This document shows positions 1 to 7,603 of a DNA stretch of 29,781 nucleotides, piece by piece. Numbering within the stretch: position 1 is the first letter of the stretch; each line of letters opens with the position of its first letter. This DNA comes from Actinomycetes bacterium (GTDB lineage: Bacteria; Actinomycetota; Thermoleophilia; Solirubrobacterales; Solirubrobacteraceae). The stretch covers positions 1-29,781 of the forward strand of contig JAEYAL010000152.1 of NCBI GenBank assembly GCA_023404805.1, given 5' to 3'. Below the pieces are notes generated by a model. It was not told where the DNA came from, searched no databases, and worked only from the letters and a program-made list of their open reading frames with translations. The position numbers and the translations under genes were made by a program.

Positions 1-5
1 CTGCT

Positions 6-53
6 GTTCTCGTCATGTTTGGTGCCCTATGCCGGACGAGACCTGACGAGAAC
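6..53. repeat. Repeat A, copy 1 (48-bp palindromic element)
   Basis: Bounded by the inverted repeats GTTCTCGTCA and TGACGAGAAC. It is closely similar to copies at 23237-23284, 23308-23355 and 25008-25055. The inner part carries a second GACGAG just before the 3' arm, so the 5' arm could pair with either. It lies outside any supported gene. Function unknown. Confidence 0.85.
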
Positions 54-130
54 CGCGCGCCATCGCAGTCCCGCCGCCGCGAGCCAGCGAAGTCGCCGTT
101 CAGAAGACGCCAGCGGCAGCTAAATGCCGG

Positions 131-245
131 GTCCGGGGTGGGGTGTCCCTTCCCGGGCGGATCGGCGGCGCGCTGTACGGGCTTCGCCGCTAGGCGAAAC
201 CGGACCGCGCGATCGCAGCCAGGGGAGGGACACCCCGCCCCGGAC
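131..245 (-). terminator. Large inverted repeat downstream of the O-antigen-ligase-like gene
   Basis: Arms of 24 bases at 131-154 and 222-245 are complementary at 22 positions. The 67-base centre contains a perfect inner hairpin at 183-198 (TTCGCC, loop GCTA, GGCGAA). It starts 10 bases beyond the stop codon of the minus-strand gene ending at 256, so the simplest reading is a 3'-end structure or terminator for that transcript. It is much larger than an ordinary terminator and has no U-run. No gene is supported in 1-255. Confidence 0.5.
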
Positions 246-255
246 CGGAGACCCC

Positions 256-1782
256 CTATCTCTTGTGCTGCGTCGGCGCGGCGTCGAGCTGCGCCGCAGC
301 CGCGCGGGCGTCGTAGACGGCGGGGCCTTGATAGCGCCGGCCCATGGCTTCGCCGAGCGAGTAGAAGAGGATGAAGCCGGTGAGGCCGTAGAGCGTCTCG
401 CTGAAGAAGCTCAGCGGCACGAACACGCCGACGGGCGCCAGCAGTGGCAGCAGCGCCTTTCGCTCCTCAACGGTCGACCCCCTGACCACGATCCAGATCA
501 TCCCGCCGATGCCGAACCCGACGAGGAGGAAGCCGAGCGGGCCGACCTGCACGAGCATGATCAGGAAGCCGTTGTCGACGAGGGAGGCCACGGGGGCGGG
601 GTTGAGGTCGCTGGCGGCGCCGACCGACCCCAGGCCGGCCCCCAGCGGTCGTGAGAGGGCAGGAGGCCCATAGGTGGTGATGGCGGTGAGGCGATCGCCG
701 CCGGACTTGTCGTCGGCGCCGGCGCTGATCGACCCGGCACGCGCTGCGACCGCCTGGCCGGCGGGCGTGCTGCCGAGCGCGAGGTACATGCCGACGAGCG
801 TGAGGGCGAGGCCGATCAGCCGCGGCAGCGCCTTGCCGCCGGTGAAGAACGTGATGATCACGAGGCCGCCGACGACGGACACCCACGCGCCGCGGGACTG
901 CGTGAGGAAGATCCCCATCAGCGCCACGATCGCGGTCAGGAGCCGCGTCAGCGTCATCGTGCGCGACACGAACAGGATCGCCAGGTAGATCGCCACGAGC
1001 GAGGCGTACGTGTACGGGCTGTTGAGGAACGAGAACACGCGGAACGTGCCGAGCTCCTTGGAGCCGACGCTCACGAAGCCCGACGTCACGATCCAGGTCT
1101 GGTCCCAGATCGGCAGCCGCGGCGTGATGCCCTGGTAGACCGCGTACAGCGACGAAACCAGGATCAGCGGCATCAGCAGCTGCTCCAGCGTGAAGAGCCG
1201 CTCACGCCCGTTGGCGTAGCCGATGAACACCCCGAGCACGGCCGACATGTACGCGAACACGCCGAAGATCAACGCCAGCGGCGCCGCGAACCCGGTCGGG
1301 ATCCCGATCGCGAATCCGAGGATGACGGCGCCCACGAGCAGGATCACCGCCCGCGAGGGCTTGAACTTGCGGTAGGCGACGACCGCCATCGCCCCCGTCG
1401 CCATGAACGGCGTCAGCGACAGGATGTCGGGGCCGAACGACGGGGTCGTGATGTCGAGGATCCGCCGCAGGAACGGCGCGAACACCCAGAGCGCGAAGAG
1501 CAGCCCGGTGCCGAGCTTGGGCCACTGCAGCCAGAGCATCGCGAAGCCCGGGACCCACACGACGGTCGCCAGCGCCTGCCACTGCTCGCCGATCGCCAGG
1601 CCAGCGATCGCGATGCCCCAGCCGACGACGAACACGGAGAACCACGCGTCGCTCATCCGCAGCGCGCGCAGGCGCTGGAGCGGCGCCGGGCGCTGCACGA
1701 TGTCGCGGGCCCGCGGGACCAGCGTCGGGACCGGCAGGCGCTCGCGCCACCCGCCGCGCCCCTTGCCGCGCACCGCGGTCAT
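256..1782 (-). CDS. O-antigen ligase / Wzy-type polysaccharide polymerase-like membrane protein
   Basis: A 508-residue polytopic membrane protein. Hydrophobic segments run from about residue 46 to 480, with a long hydrophilic loop at about 340-400. Features typical of the Wzy_C (PF04932) family are seen: an Arg-rich stretch followed by SFLNSPYTYA near 248-260, TQSRGAW at 294-300, and DNGFLIMLVQVGPLG near 403-417, a region usually holding the conserved polymerase/ligase pattern. By family it would polymerise or transfer a lipid-linked glycan at the outer face of the membrane; the actual glycan cannot be told. The ATG at 1782 overlaps the upstream Wzz-like stop as ATGA, so the two are probably translationally coupled and act together in exopolysaccharide assembly. 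No undecaprenyl-transferase or flippase gene is adjacent within the window. Confidence 0.75.
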   Translation of the reverse strand: MTAVRGKGRGGWRERLPVPTLVPRARDIVQRPAPLQRLRALRMSDAWFSVFVVGWGIAIAGLAIGEQWQALATVVWVPGFAMLWLQWPKLGTGLLFALWVFAPFLRRILDITTPSFGPDILSLTPFMATGAMAVVAYRKFKPSRAVILLVGAVILGFAIGIPTGFAAPLALIFGVFAYMSAVLGVFIGYANGRERLFTLEQLLMPLILVSSLYAVYQGITPRLPIWDQTWIVTSGFVSVGSKELGTFRVFSFLNSPYTYASLVAIYLAILFVSRTMTLTRLLTAIVALMGIFLTQSRGAWVSVVGGLVIITFFTGGKALPRLIGLALTLVGMYLALGSTPAGQAVAARAGSISAGADDKSGGDRLTAITTYGPPALSRPLGAGLGSVGAASDLNPAPVASLVDNGFLIMLVQVGPLGFLLVGFGIGGMIWIVVRGSTVEERKALLPLLAPVGVFVPLSFFSETLYGLTGFILFYSLGEAMGRRYQGPAVYDARAAAAQLDAAPTQHKR

Positions 1783-3128
1783 GCGGCCTGCCCTCCGACG
1801 CGGACGACGCCAGCGAGGCGCACGTCGGCACGGGTGAGCGTGCGGCCGAAGCGCAGCAGCTGGCGCCGGTCGATGCTGTCAGGCAGCCAGACGGCGATCA
1901 CGCGGTCGGCGAGGCTCGCCAGCTCGAGCGCAGCCGCGCTGCCAACAGGCGAAGGGAGGTTGACGACGACGAGGTCGAACTGCGAGCGGCGCGACTCCAG
2001 CCATGCGCGTGCGGTGTCGCCGATCTCGATCGGGTAGCCGTCGATCTCCAACCCGTCGATCTTGCTGGGTGCGGTGTTCGCGTCATTGGTCGCGAGCAGC
2101 ACCCGCGAGCCGCCGAGCGCAGCCGTCTCCGCCAGCAGCCGGGCCACCGCAGCCGCGCGCCCGAGCGTGATCGCCTCGGTCACGCCGACGACGCTCGGCC
2201 CGTGGTCGGCCTGGATCACCCGCTGGACCGCTTCGAGCGCCGCGATCTCGCCGGAGTGCGGCCCGTTCGGCCGGGCGCCTGGCAGCAGCGACGTGCGGGG
2301 CAGGTCGGTGATGATCGCGGCGCGCAGGTCCTGGGCGACCTCGGACGGCCGCGGCCGGCGGTCGCGCTGCTCGCGCCATGCCAGCAGCGCGCAGCCCATC
2401 ATCACGCCGAACAGGCCAGCGAAGATCGACAGGTTCAGCGCCGGCGGGCGGGTGCGCGTCGTCGGCACCGGCGCCCAGCGCACGATCGACACCGTCTTGG
2501 GCCGGAACTGCAGCATCAGCTTCAGGCGCAGCACGCGGCTGGTGAGCCGGGCCATCTCGGCCTGGGTCTCCCGCTGCAGGAGCTGGTCCTTGTCGGCGAG
2601 CGCGATCCGCTCCTTCGTGACCTCGTTCAGGCGGTCCTCGGTGGCGCGCAGCGTCTGCGTGATGCGGCGGTGGTCGCGCTTCGCGCGCAGCTCGACGATC
2701 GCCTTCGCGAACTCGTCAGCGAGCAGCTTGGCGCGCTGGGGGTCGGCATCGCGGCCGTTGACGACCGGCAGGAAGAACTTCTTGTCGAGCCCGACGCTCG
2801 TCGCAGCGCTGATGTCGCGCGCGTCGGTGGCCGGCTGGAGGCCCAGCTTCTGGGTCAGCTTGATGACCGCCTCAGGCGTGTCGAGCTGGCCCGGCTGCTG
2901 CGCGAGCGTCTCCTCGGTCGTCTTGATCGCGCCGGAGAGGTTGAAGATGTCGCGGTCCAGGTACTGGTTCTTGAGGCCCAGCAGGGTGCTCGCCTCGTAC
3001 TGGCCGGGCTGCCGCTTGACCGTCAGGAACGTGAGGCTCGCGGCCGTGACCGCGCACAGCGCGACGATCCACCAGCGGTCACGCAGGGCGGTGAAGAACG
3101 GGCGAGCCTGCGCGTCTGGCGTGGACAC
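1779..3128 (-). CDS. Wzz-like chain-length protein with degenerate tyrosine-kinase-type domain
   Basis: A 449-residue protein read from GTG at 3128. The frame stays open far upstream, but only this part resembles a protein, and the upstream frame runs antisense to acp and fabD. Membrane segments lie at about residues 19-37 and 232-251, the second preceded by the Pro-rich stretch RTRPPALN typical of Wzz. A helical, probably coiled-coil region spans about 135-200. The cytoplasmic part (about 260-449) follows the BY-kinase/ParA-like order with FDLVVVNLP at 384-392. However, the P-loop position (about 313-326, GVTEAITLGRAAAV) has no GKS/T, and there is no C-terminal tyrosine cluster. It probably regulates chain length of a surface polysaccharide without ATP-dependent kinase activity. 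It is coupled to the O-antigen-ligase-like gene by a four-base overlap. GAGAAT eight bases before the GTG is a weak possible -10 box. Confidence 0.75.
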   Translation of the reverse strand: MSTPDAQARPFFTALRDRWWIVALCAVTAASLTFLTVKRQPGQYEASTLLGLKNQYLDRDIFNLSGAIKTTEETLAQQPGQLDTPEAVIKLTQKLGLQPATDARDISAATSVGLDKKFFLPVVNGRDADPQRAKLLADEFAKAIVELRAKRDHRRITQTLRATEDRLNEVTKERIALADKDQLLQRETQAEMARLTSRVLRLKLMLQFRPKTVSIVRWAPVPTTRTRPPALNLSIFAGLFGVMMGCALLAWREQRDRRPRPSEVAQDLRAAIITDLPRTSLLPGARPNGPHSGEIAALEAVQRVIQADHGPSVVGVTEAITLGRAAAVARLLAETAALGGSRVLLATNDANTAPSKIDGLEIDGYPIEIGDTARAWLESRRSQFDLVVVNLPSPVGSAAALELASLADRVIAVWLPDSIDRRQLLRFGRTLTRADVRLAGVVRVGGQAA

Positions 3129-3184
3129 TGCCCTGCATTCTCGCACCCTGGGCAGAGGCCGTGCGGCAGCGCACACTTCGCCAG

Positions 3185-3220
3185 TAGACTGCGCGGCCTG
3201 GTCCGTCTCGATCTCAGGAG
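3185..3220 (+). promoter_or_regulatory. acp promoter -10 box and Shine-Dalgarno site
   Basis: TAGACT at 3185-3190 fits a TANNNT -10 box, and AGGAG at 3216-3220 sits 10 bases before the GTG of the acyl carrier protein gene. Unlike most starts in this window, this gene appears to have a short leader with a ribosome-binding site. The region is shared with the divergent Wzz-like gene. Confidence 0.45.
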
Positions 3221-3230
3221 CCAGCCGCCC

Positions 3231-3479
3231 GTGGCCGATCTCACCCGTGAAACCCTCGAAGCTCGAATCGAGCGCGCCCTTGCCGCGTTCGACGTCGACA
3301 CGACCAAGCTCGCGCCCGACGCTGTGCTGGAGGATCTCGACATCGATTCGCTCGACATCGTCGAGCTGAGCCAGATCCTGCACGACGACTACGGCCTCGA
3401 CATCAAGCCCCAGGACTTCCAGGGCGTCGAGACGTACGGCGACGCGCTGGAGACGGTGTTCCGCAAGGCCGGCCTCTAG
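3231..3479 (+). CDS. acpP: Acyl carrier protein
   Basis: An 82-residue acidic protein with the phosphopantetheine attachment motif DIDSLDIVEL, the acceptor serine being residue 40. Length and helix pattern match a type II acyl carrier protein, which carries growing acyl chains as thioesters. The GTG start was chosen because AGGAG lies 10 bases upstream and it gives a normal ACP N-terminus; the open frame extends further but is antisense to the Wzz-like gene. It is the first gene of an operon with malonyl transacylase and ketoacyl synthase III, so it probably serves as their partner. Whether it is the housekeeping ACP or one dedicated to a special lipid cannot be decided here; no FabF or FabG is adjacent. 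Confidence 0.9.
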   Translation: MADLTRETLEARIERALAAFDVDTTKLAPDAVLEDLDIDSLDIVELSQILHDDYGLDIKPQDFQGVETYGDALETVFRKAGL

Positions 3480-3509
3480 CCGCCCGCCCGGCGAGCCCCG
3501 GTCCCCCGC

Positions 3510-4406
3510 ATGGGCGTCGTCCTGCTCTGTCCCGGCCAGGGTGCGATCCCGCGCGACCTGCCCGACCTCATCCGCGCGAGCGGCGACGACCTCGCGGCCG
3601 CCTACGCGGAACGGCTCGGCGCTGACGCGTGGGACGACCCGCTCGCCGACTTCGGCCGCCAGCAGGCCGCGCTCGTCACGATCGGCATCGGCCGGGGCCG
3701 CCGCGCGCTCGCGCTGCTCGCCGAAGACGATCTCGCCGCCGAGTACGGCCCGGTCGTCGCGACCGCCGGGCACTCGCTCGGCGAGCTCGTCGCGCTGGCG
3801 CTCGCCGGCGTGCTCGAGCCCGCTGCTGCCGTCCGCCTGGCGGCCGACCGCGGCGAGGCCTTCCAGCAGCACCGCCTGCCGGTGTGGGACGAGGCCGGCA
3901 TGCTCGCCGTCCGCGGCGCGTCGGTGCACGACGTGATCGATGGGCTGCTCCAGAAGCACGGCGCCGAGTACGGCAACGACAACGCCCCAGACCAGGTCGT
4001 CGCGACGGGGCTGCGCACGGCGCTCGACGGCGTCGCCGCCGAAGCGAAGGAGCTCGGGCTGCGCGCCGTGCACCTGGAGACGACCGGCCCGACGCACTCC
4101 TCGTTCATGGAGCCGGTCGGGGAGACGTTCCGCGAGCACCTCGCCGGGGCCGCGTTCGCCGAGCCGGCCTTCGCGGTCTACTCGGGCTGCACCGCGGCGC
4201 CGTTCGACGACTACGTCGGCGAGCTTGCGTCGATCATCCCCGGCACCGTCCGCTGGCGTGAGACGCTGCAGGCGATCGCGGCGCAGGACCCAGCCCCGAC
4301 GCGCTTCCTCGACATCGGCCCGGGCAAGGTCCTCGCGAACCTCGCCCGCAAGACCGTGCCCGACATCCCAGCCCACAACCTCGACGACCTGGAGGCCGCA
4401 CGATGA
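3510..4406 (+). CDS. fabD: Malonyl-CoA:ACP transacylase
   Basis: A 298-residue cytosolic enzyme that loads malonyl groups from CoA onto ACP. Seen in the sequence: the N-terminal PGQGA motif that forms the oxyanion hole, the nucleophile motif GHSLGE with Ser89, NAPDQVVATG near 158-167 typical of the family, and the catalytic-histidine context PTHSSFMEPV with His196. Length is normal for FabD, and the domain C-terminus FLDIGPGKVLANLARK is intact. It starts 30 bases after the acp stop and overlaps fabH by four bases (ATGA), so all three genes are probably one transcript. The arginine usually found after the GHSLGE block is less obvious by eye, but the overall match is strong. Confidence 0.9.
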   Translation: MGVVLLCPGQGAIPRDLPDLIRASGDDLAAAYAERLGADAWDDPLADFGRQQAALVTIGIGRGRRALALLAEDDLAAEYGPVVATAGHSLGELVALALAGVLEPAAAVRLAADRGEAFQQHRLPVWDEAGMLAVRGASVHDVIDGLLQKHGAEYGNDNAPDQVVATGLRTALDGVAAEAKELGLRAVHLETTGPTHSSFMEPVGETFREHLAGAAFAEPAFAVYSGCTAAPFDDYVGELASIIPGTVRWRETLQAIAAQDPAPTRFLDIGPGKVLANLARKTVPDIPAHNLDDLEAAR

Positions 4407-5410
4407 GCGACCAAGACGCCGACCTCCTCGGCATCCCCGCCGGCCTTCCGTTCCGCGCGACGATCGCGGGTATCGGCTACGCGCTGCCGCGCACCTCCTA
4501 CCCGAACTCGACGGTCGAGCAGATGATCGGGGTCAAGCCCGACTGGCTCGAGTCGCGCACCGGCATCAAGGAGCGCCGCTGGGCCGACACCGACGAGACC
4601 GTCCTCACGCTCGCGCAAAAGGCGTCGCAGGATGCGATCGACATGGCGGGCCTGGAGAACTCCGACATCGACCACGTGATCGTCGCGACGTACACCTTCC
4701 CGTGGATCACGCCGAACGCCGGCCCGTTCCTCACGAAGGCGATGGGCATGGGCAACGCGGCCGCGATCGACGTGTCAGCCGCCTGCACCGGATGGCTGGC
4801 CGGCGTGAAGTACGCCGCGTCGATGATCGAGACGGGCCGCGCGAACAACGTCCTCGTGGTCGCGTCGGACGTGATCTCGCCGCTGGGCTCCGAGGACCAG
4901 AAGGCCGGCGTCGCGGTGATGGCCGACGGCGCAGGCGCGGGCGTGCTCACCCGCCAGTCGGCCCAAAAGACCGGCGCGATCGGCGAGCTGATCCTCAAGG
5001 CCGACGGCACCTACGCCGAGATGATCGGCGGCTTCAAGAACACCGAGCGCACCTGGATGCGCGGCCAGGAGACCTACATGGTCGCCGTGTCGGAGCTGGT
5101 GAACGTGACCAAGGAAGTCCTCGCGCTCGGTGAGAAGACCAAGGAGGACATCGACCTCTTCGTGTTCCACCAGGCCAACGGCCGCATCCTGCAGGCCGTC
5201 GGCGCGCGCCTCGACATCGATCCCGAGAAGTCGGTCACGTACCTCGGCGACACCGGCAACATCTCGGCGGCGACCATTCCCATGGCGTTCACCCGTGCCC
5301 GCGAGGACGGCCTCCTGCATCAGGGCGACCTCGTCCTCACGGCGGCGTTCGGCGCCGGCGTGGTGTGGGGCGGCGGCATGATCCGCTGGGGCATCCCCGA
5401 CCCCGAGTAA
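4403..5410 (+). CDS. fabH: 3-oxoacyl-ACP synthase III
   Basis: A 335-residue thiolase-fold enzyme that condenses an acyl-CoA primer with malonyl-ACP to start fatty-acid synthesis. The Cys-His-Asn triad is visible: Cys128 in SAACTGWLAG, His256 in FVFHQANGRI and Asn286 in DTGNISAATIP. The family's early motif SRTGIKERRW is at about 51-60. The start overlaps the fabD stop as ATGA, indicating translational coupling. A hairpin with a TTCG tetraloop follows 12 bases after the stop and closes the operon. The operon contains only initiation functions (ACP, FabD, FabH), so elongation enzymes must be elsewhere; it could feed general fatty-acid synthesis or a dedicated starter pathway. Confidence 0.93.
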   Translation: MSDQDADLLGIPAGLPFRATIAGIGYALPRTSYPNSTVEQMIGVKPDWLESRTGIKERRWADTDETVLTLAQKASQDAIDMAGLENSDIDHVIVATYTFPWITPNAGPFLTKAMGMGNAAAIDVSAACTGWLAGVKYAASMIETGRANNVLVVASDVISPLGSEDQKAGVAVMADGAGAGVLTRQSAQKTGAIGELILKADGTYAEMIGGFKNTERTWMRGQETYMVAVSELVNVTKEVLALGEKTKEDIDLFVFHQANGRILQAVGARLDIDPEKSVTYLGDTGNISAATIPMAFTRAREDGLLHQGDLVLTAAFGAGVVWGGGMIRWGIPDPE

Positions 5411-5422
5411 ACCGGCCAGCGC

Positions 5423-5440
5423 CGGCCGCTTCGGCGGCCG
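5423..5440 (+). terminator. Terminator hairpin after fabH
   Basis: A perfect 7-bp GC stem (CGGCCGC / GCGGCCG) closes on a TTCG tetraloop, 12 bases after the fabH stop. It lacks a T-run, as is usual in this GC-rich genome. Confidence 0.65.
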
Positions 5441-5509
5441 CGTGCACGCCGCCGTGCAGTGCCGTCCCCCGGGCGGACAAGAAGCACACAGGTTGAGTGA
5501 CGCGTGTCG

Positions 5510-5538
5510 TGGACGGGTGGTTGTGGCGCGCTTACGTT
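5510..5538 (+). promoter_or_regulatory. Predicted promoter of the small gene at 5547
   Basis: TGGACG at 5510-5515 and TACGTT at 5533-5538 are separated by 17 bases. The -10 box ends eight bases before the ATG at 5547, giving a leaderless arrangement like that of many other genes in the window. Confidence 0.4.
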
Positions 5539-5546
5539 GGGCTTCA

Positions 5547-5681
5547 ATGCTCTTCCCAACCGCGCTGCCGAGCCTCGGCTACATCCTCTTCACTGCACCC
5601 GCAACGCTGATCACGCGCGCCGTCACCAAGCGCGCCAAGCGGCTGCTTCCCCGCACGACGCCGGTGCGGACCACGCCCTAG
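5547..5681 (+). CDS. Predicted small cationic, partly hydrophobic protein (44 aa)
   Basis: A 44-residue reading frame beginning MLFPTALPSLGYILFTAP. The first half is hydrophobic, enough for a short membrane-associated helix, and the second half is strongly basic (RAVTKRAKRLLPR). I do not recognise a family. Support comes from context: a promoter-like TGGACG-17-TACGTT pair places transcription start at or next to the ATG, and a perfect 7-bp hairpin (5687-5705) begins six bases after the stop. A longer frame begins at 5442, but that start overlaps the post-fabH region and has no promoter or ribosome-binding site. It could be a small membrane protein or a short regulatory transcript that happens to be open. 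Confidence 0.45.
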   Translation: MLFPTALPSLGYILFTAPATLITRAVTKRAKRLLPRTTPVRTTP

Positions 5682-5686
5682 CGGGC

Positions 5687-5705
5687 GGCGGCCGATCCGG
5701 CCGCC
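5687..5705 (+). terminator. Terminator hairpin after the 44-residue gene
   Basis: The stem GGCGGCC / GGCCGCC is perfect with loop GATCC, six bases after the TAG at 5679-5681. Confidence 0.55.
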
Positions 5706-5981
5706 TGCTCGCTGTCTGGCGAGGGGCGCCCGGATCCTGGTAAACCCGGCTCCGCCTGAGATGCAGGCGAACTGACGAGCCTGTCTCGTTTCATGTGGAC
5801 GGCGCTTGACCCCTATGCGCGCCCCGCGCCGCGAAATCGCCCGTGTTTGCTTGAACACTTGGTCGGGCAGCCCCAGTGCGGCGCTCGAGATTGAGCGCGA
5901 GTTCATTTCGTTGCCGGTCGGTGTATGGAAGCCTCTGGCGTGACGACCATCACGGTCGCTGTGTCCCACTTGAGGAATCCC
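5706..5981. other. Gap upstream of the lipase gene with a short inverted repeat
   Basis: No gene is supported here. GTGTT and AACAC form an inverted repeat at 5843-5858 with six bases between, a possible regulator site upstream of the lipase. GAGGA at 5972-5976 is the likely ribosome-binding site, five bases before the lipase ATG. Reading frames crossing this region on either strand have no recognisable protein character. Confidence 0.4.
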
Positions 5982-7277
5982 ATGAGTCCGTCCATTCGAG
6001 GCCTGGCGCTCGCCGCCGGCGTCGCCGTTGCTGGCACCCTCGCCGCAGCGCCCGCGCAGGCCGCCACCAACAACGCGTTCTACATCCCGCCGTCGACGCT
6101 GCCGTCAGAGAACGGCAAGCTCATCAGGACGTACGCCCAGAAGCTCGGCGTGAGCTTCGGCCTGCCGGGCAGCCCGACGTACCTGCCGGGCAAGGCGACC
6201 CGGATCATGTACAAGTCGACGAACGCCAACGGCTCGCCCGTCGCGGTGACCGGCCTCTACATCGAGCCGACCAAGGCGTGGGGCGGCCCAGGCAAGCGCC
6301 CGCTCGTGGCGTACGCCGAGGGCACGCAGGGCCAGGGCGACGCGTGTGCGCCGTCCAAGACGCTCGAGAACACCCTCAACTACCAGGGCGGCTCGATCGG
6401 CGTCGGCTATGAGGTGCCGAGCATCTACGGCCTCCTCAACCGCGGCCTCGCCGTGGTCGTCACCGACTACATCGGTCTCGGCGACCCGACCCGCATCCAC
6501 ACCTACGTCGACCGCCTCGACATGGGCCACGCGGTCCTCGACGCAGCGCGCGCTGCGCTCCAGGTGCAGGGCGCCTCGGTGACCGCTGAGTCGCCGGTCG
6601 GCACGTACGGCTACTCGCAGGGTGGCGGCGCGTCCGCCTCGGCCCTCGAGCTGGCTGGCTCCTACGCGCCGGACGTGAACATCAAGGCCGGCTACGCGGG
6701 CGCTCCTCCGGCCAACCTGCTGGAGGTCCTGCGGACCGCCGACGGCACGTCGCTGACCGGCGTCCTCGGCTATGCGATCAACGGCCTCATCGCCAACAAC
6801 CCCGAGCTCAAGTCGATCCTCGACGCCACCACGAACAACGCCGGCAAGGCTGCGCTCGCCAAGGTCTCGAACCAGTGCATCGGTGAGACGCTCACCTCGT
6901 TCGCGTTCAAGAAGACGAACGAGTGGACGATCTCGAAGCTCTCGGCGCACACCGTCGTGTCAGGTATCCCGGAAGCGCTGGCGATCGTCGACAAGCAGCG
7001 CATCGGCCGCATCAAGCCGACCGTGCCGGTCCAGATCGTCACGGGCACCAAGGACGACATCGTCGGCCACGTGCAGGCTCGCCGGCTTGCCGAGGACTGG
7101 TGCCGCCTCGGCGCGCAGGTCCGCTTCGCTCCGGTCAACCAGCCGCTCAGCAGCGGGGGCAGCTCGCTCAACCACCTCGGGCCGATGCTCACCAACCTGG
7201 ACTCCGCCCAGACCTGGCTGTACGACCGCCTGATCGGCAAGGCGGGCGGCACCAACTGCTACGCCCTGGGCCTGTAG
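5982..7277 (+). CDS. Secreted LIP-family lipase/esterase
   Basis: A 431-residue alpha/beta-hydrolase of the secretory lipase (LIP, PF03583) type, expected to hydrolyse acyl esters outside the cell. A signal peptide is clear: SIRG, a hydrophobic core at about 7-22, and cleavage after AQA at residue 27. The nucleophile elbow is GYSQGGG with Ser212, followed by the family-typical GYAGAPPANL (237-246). Candidate catalytic partners are Asp358 or Asp359 in GTKDDIV and His398 in SLNHLG. Cysteines at 122, 299, 373 and 426 could form disulfides. The ATG at 5982 is preferred to an in-frame start at 5925 because GAGGA lies five bases upstream and it gives a proper signal peptide. It is a single-gene unit followed by a strong hairpin at 7291-7318. 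Its substrate could be host, environmental or self-made lipid. Confidence 0.85.
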   Translation: MSPSIRGLALAAGVAVAGTLAAAPAQAATNNAFYIPPSTLPSENGKLIRTYAQKLGVSFGLPGSPTYLPGKATRIMYKSTNANGSPVAVTGLYIEPTKAWGGPGKRPLVAYAEGTQGQGDACAPSKTLENTLNYQGGSIGVGYEVPSIYGLLNRGLAVVVTDYIGLGDPTRIHTYVDRLDMGHAVLDAARAALQVQGASVTAESPVGTYGYSQGGGASASALELAGSYAPDVNIKAGYAGAPPANLLEVLRTADGTSLTGVLGYAINGLIANNPELKSILDATTNNAGKAALAKVSNQCIGETLTSFAFKKTNEWTISKLSAHTVVSGIPEALAIVDKQRIGRIKPTVPVQIVTGTKDDIVGHVQARRLAEDWCRLGAQVRFAPVNQPLSSGGSSLNHLGPMLTNLDSAQTWLYDRLIGKAGGTNCYALGL

Positions 7278-7290
7278 CGACGTAGCGCTC

Positions 7291-7318
7291 CCGGGCCGCC
7301 ACTCCAGTGGCGGCCCGG
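7291..7318 (+). terminator. Terminator hairpin after the lipase gene
   Basis: A perfect 13-bp stem (CCGGGCCGCCACT with its complement) with only CC between the arms, 13 bases after the TAG. Two further GC hairpins follow at 7336-7357 and 7368-7395. Confidence 0.75.
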
Positions 7319-7335
7319 AGGGTGCTGCAACCCTC

Positions 7336-7395
7336 GCGGCCCGGGCGACCGGGCCGCTGTGAACCTCGCGGCCCGGCACCCACCCGCCGGGCCGC
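7336..7395. repeat. Two successive GC-rich hairpins
   Basis: GCGGCCCG ... CGGGCCGC at 7336-7357 and GCGGCCCGGC ... GCCGGGCCGC at 7368-7395 are perfect inverted repeats sharing the core GCGGCCCG. They also resemble the arms of the hairpin at 7291-7318, suggesting duplication of one module. They lie between convergent genes and may block read-through. Confidence 0.6.
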
Positions 7396-7443
7396 CAGTC
7401 GCCGGTCCCGCGTCTCTCCGTGACGCCGGACCGCTGCGTGGCT

Positions 7444-7492
7444 CGACGCCGCGCCGCCTACGCAAGGACAGAGCGTGCGCGGCGCGGCGTCG
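7444..7492. repeat. Long perfect hairpin, 14-bp stem
   Basis: CGACGCCGCGCCGC at 7444-7457 is perfectly complementary to 7479-7492. The 21-base centre could partly extend the stem. It lies between convergent genes, next to the repeat B dimer. It may be the terminator of the minus-strand methyltransferase read across the B elements, or a separate structural RNA. Confidence 0.6.
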
Positions 7493-7498
7493 GCGCGC

Positions 7499-7541
7499 AC
7501 GGGATGGATTACCCGGCGAGCGGCCGGGGAATCCAACCCGT
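7499..7541. repeat. Repeat B, copy 1 (43-bp imperfect palindrome)
   Basis: Starts ACGGGATGGATTACCCGG, has a 7-base centre, then returns through CCGGG, AATCCA and CCCGT. It is followed after 19 bases by copy 2, giving a 62-bp period identical to the dimer at 25109-25213. Confidence 0.85.
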
Positions 7542-7560
7542 ACCGCTCAGCCAACGTTGG

Positions 7561-7603
7561 ACGGGATGGATTTCCCGGCGAACGGCCGGGTAGTCCATCC
7601 CGT
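7561..7603. repeat. Repeat B, copy 2
   Basis: Same 43-bp element with a perfect outer stem ACGGGATGGA / TCCATCCCGT and inner stem CCCGG / CCGGG. It is the second half of the dimer and lies 15 bases before the end of the methyltransferase gene, on that gene's 3' side. Confidence 0.85.

Noticed and set aside
6..53. Repeat A as the end of an insertion sequence
   Set aside because: Copies are complete 48-bp units with no transposase between any of them and no visible target duplications.
2062..3369. Long plus-strand frame opposite the Wzz-like gene
   Set aside because: Ser/Arg-rich composition with no motif; antisense to a well-supported gene.
3129..4376. Upstream continuation of the minus-strand Wzz-like frame to 865 codons
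   Set aside because: It runs antisense to acp and fabD, whose motifs are unmistakable, and has the Arg/Glu/Ala-rich character of a shadow frame.
6105..6950. 281-codon minus-strand frame inside the lipase
   Set aside because: Antisense shadow; the lipase has signal peptide, nucleophile elbow and terminator.
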